Source: Stereocaulon alpinum (Eukaryota > Ascomycota > Lecanoromycetes > Lecanorales > Stereocaulaceae). From it: a stretch of 64,000 nt of DNA. Both the position numbers and the translations under genes were made by a program. The notes under the pieces are model-generated. The model was not told the DNA's origin. It made no database searches and saw nothing but the letters and a program-made list of their open reading frames with translations. Below, piece after piece: positions 42,524-53,292 of this stretch (position 1 is the stretch's first letter; each line of letters begins with the position of its first letter). The stretch is from contig JAEUBA010000031.1 of the NCBI GenBank assembly GCA_018257865.1, forward strand, positions 1 through 64,000, given 5' to 3'.

Positions 42524-43663
42524 TCAATCGCTCAGATCAGGATTCGCAACGAAGAGTCTCCCTCCTCCCATGTAACCCATAGTGTTTGCTCTCTCATCAA
42601 CACTCCCTCTTCTCCTCAATTCCTCAGAAGTTCTTCTCTTCTTTTCTTCTATTTTCGGCGCTTCCATCTGTGCCACATTCCCAAAGTTGTTTTCGAGGTC
42701 ACCCGAACTCCCACTATTGTTACGCTCGTTTGACGGGAAATAGCCTCCGCCATGTTGCTGGTGACTTCCTGGCACTGGGGTCTCTTCCAACTCCGGTATA
42801 TCTTCGTTCGGGCTGCTTTCCTGGCCCGGCGAGCTATTCTGACTATATCTCTTCGTATGTCTTTGGTCAACGCCCAGCCACCTATCCGAGCTCTTTGCAC
42901 TGCCCGTTCGTTGATGGCTCATCCGTCGTGCGCTATCGGTGTCGTCGTAGGTGTAGCCATCATCGCCTACTTCATTTGCACTCAATCTTAGAGGCACTCC
43001 CCCTCCAACCATATTTGCAGAGCTGTATCCTGTAGCTTTTGGTAAACCATGATGCCTGATCTTACTCCTAACACCGAGACTGCCACTGCCCATGCTTCCA
43101 CTTGTACTAGCTCTCCCTTCAGCGGTCTTGCCTGTGATTTCTCTTGCTGCCCGTATCTTAGCAGCCTTGTGTTGTGCCGCTATCCGTGGGTCTTCGTGCT
43201 GTGATCGGTCGCACCAAACCGTAGCCTTCTGTTTTCGCATTAGCGCGACATAGCTGCCAGGCGTAATGGAGGCGCCAGAACGCGTAGAAGCGTTGCGACT
43301 CAGTTGAGAGGAGACGTTAGAAGGCGTCCGCGAGGGTGTGTATCCTGTAGAGGATGTAGATTGTGAGGGTGTACGTCGTGATGTGGCCATGTGATTAGGG
43401 TATTGTTGTGATCCTGGCGAGGACGACAACGGCGGCTGTGGTCCTTTGCGAGTATATATGGAGAAGGAGGAAGGATTCTGGGGCTGCTGTTTCGAAGCAG
43501 AGAAATCATGATCAGGCACAATAGATTGTCTCAGTGGGCGGAGGTCGTTGCGGGATGCGTTCCCGGCGGCGTGCACGGGCTTCCTGTGGGGTTGCGGCTG
43601 CTGCTGCTGGTAAGATGAGGTTGGACCTCGAAACTCCACGGTCGTCATCGTGGTTGTCTGCAT
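42524..43663 (-). CDS. Conserved disordered fungal protein of unknown function
   Basis: An intronless frame of 379 residues. The first 120 residues are rich in Gln, Pro and Ser. The conserved core reads SYVALMRKQKATVWCDRSQH, EDPRIAAQHKAAKIRAAREI, then GSGSLGVRSKIRHHG, SSANMVGGGVPLRLSANEV, and near the end EEKKRRTSEELRRRGSVDER. I remember this arrangement from uncharacterised proteins across Dothideomycetes and Eurotiomycetes. RRGSVD and RRTSEE are possible basophilic kinase sites. No membrane segment or catalytic motif is seen. Its place between the cyclase and the dehydrogenase need not mean a shared pathway. Confidence 0.75.
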   Translation of the reverse strand: MQTTTMTTVEFRGPTSSYQQQQPQPHRKPVHAAGNASRNDLRPLRQSIVPDHDFSASKQQPQNPSSFSIYTRKGPQPPLSSSPGSQQYPNHMATSRRTPSQSTSSTGYTPSRTPSNVSSQLSRNASTRSGASITPGSYVALMRKQKATVWCDRSQHEDPRIAAQHKAAKIRAAREITGKTAEGRASTSGSMGSGSLGVRSKIRHHGLPKATGYSSANMVGGGVPLRLSANEVGDDGYTYDDTDSARRMSHQRTGSAKSSDRWLGVDQRHTKRYSQNSSPGQESSPNEDIPELEETPVPGSHQQHGGGYFPSNERNNSGSSGDLENNFGNVAQMEAPKIEEKKRRTSEELRRRGSVDERANTMGYMGGGRLFVANPDLSD

Positions 43664-44784
43664 AGAAGGGGCAGAAAGTGATTCAGAGCAGAACGATTGA
43701 GGGTAAACGCGGGAGGTATGACATCGATTGGTACCGAATCCTTACTTTTGCTAGTAGACAAGGATGTGGATATTGCGCGCGGCGGGTGCTGGGTTGCTGT
43801 TGTCGACGTTGCAAGGGTGTGGACAGCTTGGACATGGGCAATTCACGACGTAATCAAAGTGTTCTCACGATGCAGCTTGGCCTGATGTGTTGGGCGTCGC
43901 CCTATGTGTCGCAGGATTTCCTTTTCCCCACATATATACACTTGGGACAATGCTGGAGCATCGACACATGCACTTCGATCAGTAACCTAGTCGTTCATGA
44001 CTAAAATGTATTTCGTTTGCGGGCAGGCTGGATGTGTGACGATTAGATTTGATTGGTTGCATTCCTATAGTGAGTAGATAGTGTTGGGCTATACCAATTG
44101 CAGTCATGTTACCGCCGGCTGATGTCAGACATGGAGCGCCGAACAGTGGCGTAATTAGACACTTCCTGCTACACAGGCAACTTTGAGAACGGTCTTCTAT
44201 TATGGCTATATACTCGATACAAGGGGAGCAGGGTCTACTTTTGCTGGTCAAAGCGGAGCTCGTTCTAGGCTTGCGTTCACTGCCTAAGGCTACTCTTTTG
44301 CTCGCCACTACTCATGCAGGTTCATTTGCATGTACCAATCACATACCCTTATTTGCCACGAGCATCCCCGACTCTGCTGGCATGATTGATAGTGAAGTGA
44401 GGCTCGCTCTATATCCATCCGTCTGATTCCGCTGCAGCATCGTATCCAGCCATAACATCGACTTCAGCTGCAGCATTGCATTGTGGAGGATTTGGCTGTT
44501 TGGGTGGCTCTGTCTGACTCGTAATGATGATGTAGCTTCTACAATCCGAGCTCCGCCGTTACAGTCGTACTAGATAGTGTGTCGATCACTAACTTATAAG
44601 GCTGGAAAATCGGGCATACCTGGGGATTGGGAGACAACATACCCAAGCAAAGCCGAGAATCTCGTAAGCCTCATGTGCCTTTCATGGAGGGATGGCGATT
44701 CTGCTATCAGCATTCCGGAAATTAAATTTTGGGTGCATGTAAGATCGATCAATGTCAGGCGGTGATTGGTCAGAGATAAGTCAG
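43664..44784. other. Intergenic, no gene recognised
   Basis: Upstream region of the conserved disordered protein and downstream of the dehydrogenase. Short plus-strand frames (43678-44004, 44202-44426) lack family features. Confidence 0.5.
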
Positions 44785-45788
44785 CTATGGCAGACTGTAA
44801 CCACCGTCCACAATGATATCCGTACCCGTTGTGTAGCTCGATATGTCAGACGCCAGGTATAGATATGCTCCTTTCAGCTCGTGGGCTTCTCCCTCCCGTC
44901 CCATCGGTATTTTATCCCTCCAGATTGACTTCGTCTCTGGGGGTACAAAATCCGAAATCTCGGTTGCCATATAGCCAGGCGAGATTGTATTGGCCCGAGC
45001 AAACCCAACCATTTCGACGGCTATTGACTTCACAAAATGTATAACAGCCGCTTTCGCACCGTTATAGGCTGCCTGTAGCTGCGGTATATTGACAACATGG
45101 CCACTCATACTGGCAGTAGCAATAAAGCTACCACCGTAAAAGTTCTCAAGCTTCTTGCCGTTCAAGTCTGTTCCTTCATTCTTCTGTCTTCTCCAGTGCT
45201 GGCCAGCGGCATACGCGCAGTAGTATACGCTATCCATATCTGTAGCCATAACTTTTCGGTAGTGATCGATTCCTCCGTCGAGGAAGCTCCCTTGTGTCCA
45301 CGGTATTCCCGCGTTAGCAACCATAATGTCCAAACGGCCATTGAACTCTTCAACAATTTGATCAACCACGTCTTTCACGTGCTTTTGGTCGGTCACGTCA
45401 ACCTGGTATGCTCGACCTATGCAAACAAAGAACGTCAGCGCAGCTCATGATATAGCCGTGCTGCTGTCGTCACATTTGACTCCATATGCCTCTTCTATGT
45501 CTTTGGCGCGGTCGAGAGCTTTCTTGTTCCCATGATACCAGATAGCCACGTTCGCGCCTGATTCAGCTAGAGCTTGGGCGACGGCCAGACCAATACCCGC
45601 ACCCGCACCTGTATGCGTCAATTACCGCTCTTTGAACTTTATTGCCATGATGAAGTACCTGTAACAATAGCCGTCTTGCCCTTGTTGTTAAAGAGAGGAA
45701 ACACCTTTTCTTCTTTGGGTGCAACAGTGTTGTAATGTTTAAAGCTACCAGTCCCGTCCTTTAATGGGGCTGTAACATCTGCCATCGT
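44785..45788 (-). CDS. Short-chain dehydrogenase/reductase, sorbose-reductase-like
   Basis: Three exons (45788-45659, 45608-45474, 45416-44785) encode 298 residues from MADVTAPLKDG. The Rossmann motif TGAGAGIG is split by the first intron. It is followed by AQALAESGANVAIWY, the NAG motif (MVANAGIP), FIATASMSGHVVN and the catalytic YNGAK. The end, VDGGYSLP, is typical. Homologues I recall are NADP-dependent ketose/polyol reductases and related tailoring enzymes. The frame is open 60 codons upstream to a Met at 45968. This extension has a hydrophobic segment (SSCFLYLLIASVSLSLAIFF) and would make a membrane-anchored form. The conserved family start supports the shorter protein. Confidence 0.85.
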
Positions 45789-46951
45789 GGGTGATGGGAT
45801 TTGGTGGGTCGCTATAGGTTCGGAGTAGGCTGCAGGAGACTTGTTGGAGTTCAGTCCAAAGAATATTGCAAGAGAGAGGGAGACTGACGCGATGAGTAAG
45901 TAGAGAAAACATGATGACGATGCAGGCAGAATCTTCAAGTTATTGAAGGCTCGAGCGAACAGACTCAATCGGTAACAGCAATAAACCAGTCGAAGATTCT
46001 ATCAAGACTCGAAGATCTGTAAGCAAGTCGGCCACGAAGAAGCTCCGGCCGACCTGCCTATCTTGGCCTGATGAGTAATCAGACTTCCAAGTCAACAGAG
46101 TTTCCTGGCTTCGAACATCAAATCAAAATTTTTTCCAATGTTATATCCTTTGCCTTGTTATAGGATAGGAGATTTTATATTGTTTGCTGTTCGTTAGACT
46201 ATTTTGGTACGCTTCTATTGAGCTGGTGCACAACTGACTTTCAGTAGGCGCTACGTCAACGAGTAAAACATTGCATGAAACTAATGTGGATTATTCACCT
46301 GTCCATACCGACATGGTAATACAATGGTTGGTACAAGGATTATTCAAATGTGACAGCTCTCAAAGTGAGGTAGAATGCACAACCATTCTAGCATGTATGC
46401 GCCTAAGCACGGACGATGACCGTCAGCTCCTGCTATAAGCGAATTCCCTGTCTTCAGACGCTCATACTTCTTAGCAGAACAGGCAGGTAATTGGCACTCT
46501 CTTTCCCATGACTAACAATTCACCGGTATGTTATCGTTATGATGTAGCAGCTGTCAGCCACTCTCGGGGTAATGAGTTCTGCTTACGAGTCTTGGCCGTA
46601 TCTTGTGATCTTTCCAATAGAATCTATCAATCGGCTCAGCATATTACCTAGCATTAGGGTGCCATTCTTGTTTGATTGGCGTTACTCAACGCGTTCCCTC
46701 CATTGTTGACATCTTGCATTCCAGGACCTCACCCCTTGCTTTGCTATCAGTTGTCAAAGCTCTTAGACTCTTAACCTTCATTGCGTACTATACTGTTGAT
46801 GACCCGCATGATGCCTTATTCTATATCTACTCAGATTCGTGGGGATCTACGTAACAACATGCAATTGACTAAGGACACTTTGGCATATTCTGATTAATCT
46901 CTGGGCTTCACATTCTCAAACCCACCTTTGACGGGGGTCGTCTCAATCGTT
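45789..46951. other. Long divergent intergenic region
   Basis: Lies between the dehydrogenase and the large one-TM gene. No gene recognised. A short AT-rich stretch occurs near 46130-46190. Confidence 0.5.
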
Positions 46952-49525
46952 ATGGCGTATCAACTGGGCGTCCAGGCGACTGCTGGTATTGCGGCTGGTG
47001 GATTCGTGGTGTTGGTCACAACGGGAATTTGCTTGGTGATGATTATCACTCGAGCCAAGGATAGACGTCAGCGTGCACGAATCAATGCAATTGGTGGACG
47101 AAGGCATGGTAGGAATCCTGGTGGACTTATGAGCATCACGGATGAGGACGTTATGCGTATGCCTGGAACAAGAGCTGCCATCCGTCGCTCCTTACAACTT
47201 CAATCTACTCGTTCGCCGTATACGCCAATGTCATCACGGGATACTCTAGAAGCTCGGCATACTCCGACAAGCGCCTCACGAACGATTAGAAGCCATCACG
47301 CTGATCATGAGCCGATTCAAGCTTGGCCTTTGCCACGCCGACTACAACGTTCCCACGCAGGTCCAGTTGGCAGGATACAATTCACTTCTGCATCTCCAAC
47401 TACGGAAAGATATAAAAAGACTGCTATGAAGCCTGTAGAGACGAATATTACCATCAAGACAGTGGATTCCCTGGGACGGGATGGTATACGCCCATCTGTA
47501 GACAGGGAAACTGTTCAGGAAACGGTCGCTGGCGCAAAAGCCTCGCCCAGAGCAGATCTTACCCCGAAGCCTCTATTTCACGGGCAACAGCGCAGCATAT
47601 CCCACGGTATGATAACAAGATTGGCTAAGCCTGACAAAACCGCCACACCCTACGCTATTGAATCTGGAGATCCTACACCACGAGCTATAGACAAGCCGCT
47701 ACTTCCGCGGGCGACGGGTATGTACAATGAGCCCGGTCTGGCGCCTACAGACCTCGTTCCGCCCCTGCTTTTCCAACTCCCAGCTAAGGGTCCCCAAAGG
47801 ATGCGAAATCCGGCAGACTTCAGCACAAGACGCTTGTCGGGTGGAACTATCTTCAGTGACAACACTTCAACTGTAGACGACGATACTCCCAAGGCATTGT
47901 CTCGGACTTTGACTGATCGTACTTCTGTGGGCATCCTTTCCGCCCCCAATCTCGAGGTGACAACGGACCGTCTTAGCGAACAGAATTCTAGCTTACCGCC
48001 ATGGGATCTGACTGGTCATGAAGGGAGGATAAGCCCTCTGGGCGCTGTGAAACCGCTAACGTTCCGGCCTCCACTGACCGCGCAGAAGTCTTTCCGCGTT
48101 AGCATCCACGATAGCTTGCGAAGAAGCAAAAGCAGCGGGCTTTCCATCAATATGTCCCTGCAGGGTCCATCGACAACAGCGTCAAGCACTGATTTGAGCA
48201 AGGAAACTTTCGCTACCCCACAAACCCGTCTGCCGATCCAAAAAGCCATGGAGTATGGACAAACCAGGCGAGAACCCTCACCGTCGTCTCGCCGGGGCCA
48301 TAAAGATACGTTTGATATCTATGAAGACGCCAAGGATAGCCGATCGTCGACTGAGCCTCTGCAAAGTATATCCGGCAATGGAAGTAGCCTGGCCTCGAGT
48401 CCAATAAAACCCAGACCATCTTTAGTCGCGGACAGTCCTCATCGATGGGAGACGCTCGCGTCGATGCAGAAACGGATGTCTTCTACGTCCAGTTCAAGGG
48501 GAAGCTTTCACAAAGAGCGGGATTCCGTGTCTGTCTCAGATACGTGTATGGGTTTGCCCTTGGTCGCAAAGATGGCCATCCAAGTAGGAACTGAAGACAC
48601 CAAAACGACAGTAATAAGGAAACAGACCAATGAGGGAACCAAATTTAGACCGCCTTCAACACCCACGTTCAACCCTCAGCTGACCGCTCCAGCTCCTGAT
48701 GACATTCTGTTAATAAAAGAGAACCGATCCACTGCACCCCCATCAATGACCATTGACTCCGATGAAGATGACGCCTCGGACTTGGAGGCCTACACGCCAA
48801 CAAGAAAACCCAGCCAACGCCATCCTAACCGCCTGAAAAGCATCTTCGATAACTCATACATGGCCTCCTGGCCCCTCGCCAACACCCCAGATCCGCTCAA
48901 ACTCAAAATAGTCGAACAACAAGAACAGCAACCAGGCGTCAAACAGCGTAGCGTTTTCTCCGTCAACTTTCCCAACTTTCCTGATCCACCGAGGGACCTA
49001 CCACAAGCACATGATTTCCCCAACTGGCGCGGTCCCAGGACGCCCGTCCGTGGTCCTCGAGCTCCTCCATCGGGCTTCCAGTACTCCCCAACACGCCGAT
49101 CACCCTCTCGAGGAGTGTCAAAACCGCGCGGCAACAGTCCCAGCAAAAGTCCCCATCCCAGCAAAATCCTACGCAAGAACGTGCTAACCTTAGAGAATGC
49201 AGCGGCACTGAGACGACAGAATAGCGAAGCCAACAGCGAAGCGTTCACAAGAGGAAGCAAAGAACACAAACGGTATCTGAGTATTGGGAGTAGAGAAAGT
49301 GATGTTTTTGAGGACCCAGCTCGACCGGTCGAGAATGTGGAGGGGCAACCAACCTCGAATGCGAATGAAGAGGTGAGGGAGAAAGTGGTGGTGAAGGGAC
49401 CAAGGGCTATGTTTAGTAGGGTTCCCAAGGATGCAAAAATTACTTTGCAGGGAAGGAGCTTGGCGAAGTGCAATCAGGATGACGAGGTGGGCTTGTATGA
49501 TGCGGATGGGTTTCTGAGGGAGTAG
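46952..49525 (+). CDS. Large one-TM protein with a long disordered tail
   Basis: An intronless frame of 857 residues from the first ATG. Residues about 5-35 (ATAGIAAGGFVVLVTTGICL) are a membrane segment near the N-terminus, followed by a basic stop-transfer run (RAKDRRQRARINAIGGRRHG). The remaining 800 residues are low in hydrophobics and rich in Ser, Thr, Pro and basic residues, with many possible SP/TP phosphosites. A conserved-looking block, DEDVMRMPGTRAAIRR, lies just after the membrane. The C-terminus EVGLYDADGFLRE also resembles conserved ends in this group. The role is unknown; the layout suggests a cytoplasm-facing scaffold on an internal membrane or the plasma membrane. Confidence 0.75.
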   Translation: MAYQLGVQATAGIAAGGFVVLVTTGICLVMIITRAKDRRQRARINAIGGRRHGRNPGGLMSITDEDVMRMPGTRAAIRRSLQLQSTRSPYTPMSSRDTLEARHTPTSASRTIRSHHADHEPIQAWPLPRRLQRSHAGPVGRIQFTSASPTTERYKKTAMKPVETNITIKTVDSLGRDGIRPSVDRETVQETVAGAKASPRADLTPKPLFHGQQRSISHGMITRLAKPDKTATPYAIESGDPTPRAIDKPLLPRATGMYNEPGLAPTDLVPPLLFQLPAKGPQRMRNPADFSTRRLSGGTIFSDNTSTVDDDTPKALSRTLTDRTSVGILSAPNLEVTTDRLSEQNSSLPPWDLTGHEGRISPLGAVKPLTFRPPLTAQKSFRVSIHDSLRRSKSSGLSINMSLQGPSTTASSTDLSKETFATPQTRLPIQKAMEYGQTRREPSPSSRRGHKDTFDIYEDAKDSRSSTEPLQSISGNGSSLASSPIKPRPSLVADSPHRWETLASMQKRMSSTSSSRGSFHKERDSVSVSDTCMGLPLVAKMAIQVGTEDTKTTVIRKQTNEGTKFRPPSTPTFNPQLTAPAPDDILLIKENRSTAPPSMTIDSDEDDASDLEAYTPTRKPSQRHPNRLKSIFDNSYMASWPLANTPDPLKLKIVEQQEQQPGVKQRSVFSVNFPNFPDPPRDLPQAHDFPNWRGPRTPVRGPRAPPSGFQYSPTRRSPSRGVSKPRGNSPSKSPHPSKILRKNVLTLENAAALRRQNSEANSEAFTRGSKEHKRYLSIGSRESDVFEDPARPVENVEGQPTSNANEEVREKVVVKGPRAMFSRVPKDAKITLQGRSLAKCNQDDEVGLYDADGFLRE

Positions 49526-49707
49526 TATGGCATGTTGGAATCTAGATGTAATGTCAGCTTTTGCACACTTTTGATATATACCACATAGCTTTATTCATGT
49601 CTAGTCTAGTACCTTTTCCTGTCTCCCTTCATATCATACCGTCTATGCATTCAATACAGAACTTGTGCTTTGCACAAATTTCTCGTCACAACGATCAACC
49701 ACACCAC

Positions 49708-50837
49708 CTACTCCGTCCTCCTCCACTTCGTCTCCTCCTCCTCTCCATCCCCATCCCCATCCTCCCTGTTCCTCACACTCCCAGCCCCAGCCCCCAACCC
49801 TGCCACCGCCTCTATCCCCTCACCACCTTCCCCTCTCCCACTCCCCCTCCCCCTCCAATTCCCCTCCCCATCAAAAAACTCCCCCACATTCTCCGCCGTA
49901 ATCCACCCCCCACTCCCCGGCATAGGCGGCGGTAACCCCCCTCCCCCCGTCCCATCCCCATCCCCACCAGCACTAAGCGGATACACACCACTTACATCCC
50001 CACTCTGATCCCGAACCTGATCGCCTTCAAACACGATAGCCGGGGCCTGATCATCCATATCGGCGTCCGAACCAGATAGCGGATCAGGATGGAGATTCGC
50101 ACACGCTGAGAGCGCGCTGTATAGAGCTTGAGCTTCCGTTTGATCCTGCGGTCGCGATTGCGATTGTGATGTCGAGCTCGTACTATCGCCCCCTCCTCTC
50201 TCATGCTCTATCTCTTCCGCTACGGCACCTGTACCCGTACCCGTACCCGCCGCAGTCGCAGCAGGGATAACCGTCACCGAAACCGTACCCTCATCATCAA
50301 AGTCGTCGAAAAGATGTGCTGAAGTGAGGAGTTGCAGGAAGAGCGCGGGGTGTGGGTGCGGTTTGAGGGCGTGCAGGGAGATGGAGAGGTAGGGGATTGA
50401 GAGGCCGGTGGCTAGGGTGGGGGAGTAGAGGGTTAGGTTTCTGGTAGGGGGGAGTGGGGGGTTAGTTGTGTTGTTGTTGTGGTTGTAGTTGTAGGGGGAA
50501 AATGAGGGGGGGAGGCGTACTCGGATGTTACCCAGATGTCTATATTGGGAATTTCGAGCTCTTCGTCTGAGTCTGAGTCTGAGTCGTCGGCGTCGTGGCT
50601 GTGTCCGTTGACGGGTCTTGAGGTGCCATTAGAGTTTCTGTGGGGTTGGGAACCGGCTGCTAGTCCGGAGAATGCTGGTGCGGCGTCGAGGTCGCTTTTG
50701 TGGAGGGAGAGGGTTGCGGAGGGGGAGTGGTGGTAGAGGACTGGGGGGCCGGAGAAGAAGGATTCGGGGGTTTGGGATTGGTGCGTTGATAGGGGCGTGA
50801 ACGAGTCGTGGGTGGGGGGGGTATGTATGACTTCCAT
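49708..50837 (-). CDS. ICln / Lot5-family protein (methylosome subunit type)
   Basis: Two exons (50837-50521, 50440-49708) across an 80-bp intron encode 349 residues. The PH-like fold is marked by VLYHHSPSATLSLHKSD, IPNIDIWVTSE joined by splicing to NLTLYSPTLATGLSIPYLSISLHAL, then a Ser/Thr region, ALYSALSACANLHPDP, PPPMPGSGGWITAENVGEFF and a C-terminal KWRRTE. Animal ICln delivers Sm proteins to the PRMT5 methylosome. Yeast Lot5 is a poorly understood relative. The function here is inferred from the family. Long Gly/Glu-rich runs give the strong G-richness of the coding strand between 49740 and 50440. Transcription converges on the large one-TM gene. Confidence 0.85.
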
Positions 50838-51101
50838 TGAAATTGTTTCTGGGTTGGTGTAGGCGGTTTGTTATAGTTTGGTCAGGTGCGAGAAATATCT
50901 GGAGTCTCATGTCACTCGACGCTAATATACAATTTCTACAGATTCTTCACGGGCATCAGTTGGAAACCATGCACAGTACAGGCTAATCCCACATCTCAGC
51001 TGTTCAAATCACTGGCTCATAATAGCATCCACCCTGGTGCCATTGGTCGATTATGTATATTCAATGCTGATATACAGGTTTTAACGCCAATTGAATGCCA
51101 T

Positions 51102-51957
51102 TCATGACGCCGAAACACCACTTCTCGAGGATTCCGGTCTCTTCGCTGACGCCTTGGGGTCCTTCACGCCCAGTGCTCCGCTCCTGATCAACCTCCTCCT
51201 CTTCAGATACTCCTCCACCTCCCTCTCAACACTACCACGGTCATGCTTAGGTTTCCTGTTCCCCCATTAGCCCATGATCCCAATGCCCCGAGATCGTACC
51301 CTAGCACACGAGAGGGGAGAGAATAGACATACCGCATATAATACAACCTCGCCCTCCTCGCTCTCTTCTCCGCCCTCTTCACCAACTCAATAGACTTAAC
51401 GTTCGGACTGTAAACCTTCACCCACATCTCAACTCCCGTCATAAAGATCCTATTCCGTAACAAGATCCCCGTATCAACGCCTCTCCGTCTAATGCTCAAA
51501 CAGACACCAGCGACAGGTTCCCCAGTCTTGAATGTCACGAGTATTATATCCCCAGGCTGCGGCGTATCTGGATTCGTCTTGGCGAACAGTCGTTGTCGCG
51601 ATCCAGTCGGGTCAAGGTCTTTTAGATGGTCTTTTGCCCACTCGAGGAGGGGTTCGGGGTATTTGTTGCGAGTTGAGGGGGGCGGTGGGTAAGTTATTAT
51701 CTTCTTCGCGGCTGCCGAAGATATCAGCAGAATTCCAAAAGCCGAGAGCGACTAGGTATCAGCGCACGTTCGTATACTTTGTGAGTTAACTTGTAGGGAG
51801 AAGGGTAGCTGGATGGTAGTGGAGGCGGAGGTCGTAATTTCTTCGCAGGTGTTTCGACGGTGGCCATGCATCGTATGCACATCTTTTGCTGGCGCGATTG
51901 CCGTAGTAGAGCTTTCCAGCAGCTCAATGGCCGTAAAGTGGGCGCTGAGGAAGCCAT
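51102..51957 (-). CDS. IMG1: Mitochondrial large-subunit ribosomal protein bL19m
   Basis: Exons 51957-51753, 51711-51333 and 51255-51102 give 245 residues. The start MASSAPTLRPLSCWKALLRQ begins a mitochondrial presequence; an upstream Met at 52101 is less likely. The bL19 core is clear: PGDIILVTFKTGEPVAGVCL, SIRRRGVDTGILLRN, GVEMWVKVYSPNVKSIELV and RARRARLYYMRKPKHDRGSV. The protein sits at the subunit interface of the mitoribosome. The first intron as drawn is only 41 bp, so that junction is uncertain. The second, 77 bp, has canonical ends and a good branch site. It is divergent from the next mitochondrial gene, with 228 bp between. Confidence 0.88.
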
Positions 51958-52185
51958 GGCTGGCGAGATGGGGGCTGTCTGCAGTGGAAGAGATGTTATG
52001 GTCGTTGGAGAGCGGAGTTCAAGCTTCGAAAAGCGCGCTAAAACTTTTGATAGATCTTCGTCGACTTCGAGGTCTAGCAACTTCACTCTACCTATCAACA
52101 ATTACGCTCTTGACCAACACCACAGGGGCATTATTGATCCACGCCGAGGGCTGAGGCGAAGCTCCTCGATCTTCTAGAAGCTACA

Positions 52186-53292
52186 ATGGCGTCCCTCGCG
52201 CTCGACATCACACACTGCTGCCGCCCCTGTCTCCGCCGCCTCTACATCCAAAAGCGCACCCTCACCACAACCCCCTTCAGACGAAAACATGGTGCCCTCC
52301 CCATATTCAGCGAAACCACTTCCCCAGAACTAAACGCCCTACTCTCCACCTTCCGCACCAACATCTTCTTCCCCTCCCACCTAATCAAGCTGCAACGGGA
52401 CCTCCTCTACAAGAAGAAAAACCACTCCCTCCTGACGTCCGAAGAGCCCGCCACCGTCCGTCTCGGAAACGAAGTACACCAACTCCTTCCCCTAAACCAC
52501 AGAACAGATGAACCGGCTACGCGCGCTTCGATAGCGAAAATAGTGCAACTGATGACTGAGACGGGAGATTGGAAGAATTTACCTGGGTTTTTGGAGGGGT
52601 TGAAGATTGCGAGGAGGGTTGTGCATGGGGATCAATTTGAGAAGATGATTAAGCGGGCGAATGATTGTGGGCGGATGGGTGTTGTGGTTGATTGTTTGAG
52701 GCGGGTGGAGGGGACGGGGATGGGGTTGTGGGATGTTAGGGTCGCGAGGGTGGTGATGTGGGGGGCTTTGGGGAAGTGTATGCAGAGTGGGTGGAGTGAG
52801 GAGGGGGTGGAGAGTGGGAGGAAGTTGGCAGAGGTTGTTTGGGAATTGTGCTATGATCCCAAGCATGTGGCGAAAATGGTGGGGTTGGAGGATCCGAAGA
52901 AGAGGCCGGAAATTGTGGGGGTGTTGGTGCAGATGTATGCTACTAAGGCGGTCTTGTTTGGAGGCGGCAAGGATGAGGGGGGTGCGGTGGAGAAGTGGGT
53001 GCAGCTGATGTTGAGGGAGTGGGGGAATACTGAGATTGGGGTTTCAGAGAGAGATTGGAATGATGCTAATTCCCAGTTGACGATGTGGGCGCCTGTGTGG
53101 CATGGTATACTCATGGCACAGAAAGTTCTCGGAGCACAATCGGCCCTGAGGCAAGAACTCGACGGAAGATTGAAGGAGTTGGAATCGGTCATTCAGCAAG
53201 CTCGGCTTGTGCTATCAGAGCACCCGCGTCAGGACGGCGGCGTCCGGCGCGGACTGAAACTGTATAACCAGCTGTCCCAAGTCTCTGTATGA
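52186..53292 (+). CDS. Mitochondrial protein of unknown function
   Basis: An intronless frame of 368 residues. The N-terminus, rich in Arg and Thr (CLRRLYIQKRTLTTTPFRRK), is a typical mitochondrial presequence with a likely cleavage region after TTTP. The body is largely helical (ARVVMWGALGKCMQSGW, ESGRKLAEVVWELCYDP), and its rhythm suggests a helical-repeat protein of the RNA-binding or assembly-factor kind. I do not recognise a named family. It shares a divergent promoter with bL19m, which would suit a role in mitochondrial translation; that is inference from position. Its 3' end overlaps the convergent gene. Confidence 0.7.
   Translation: MASLALDITHCCRPCLRRLYIQKRTLTTTPFRRKHGALPIFSETTSPELNALLSTFRTNIFFPSHLIKLQRDLLYKKKNHSLLTSEEPATVRLGNEVHQLLPLNHRTDEPATRASIAKIVQLMTETGDWKNLPGFLEGLKIARRVVHGDQFEKMIKRANDCGRMGVVVDCLRRVEGTGMGLWDVRVARVVMWGALGKCMQSGWSEEGVESGRKLAEVVWELCYDPKHVAKMVGLEDPKKRPEIVGVLVQMYATKAVLFGGGKDEGGAVEKWVQLMLREWGNTEIGVSERDWNDANSQLTMWAPVWHGILMAQKVLGAQSALRQELDGRLKELESVIQQARLVLSEHPRQDGGVRRGLKLYNQLSQVSV

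Noticed and set aside
51712..51752. Frameshift in bL19m near 51740
   Set aside because: A 41-bp GT-AG intron with a plausible branch site explains the frame change, although it is short. A mutation is less likely given the intact flanks.
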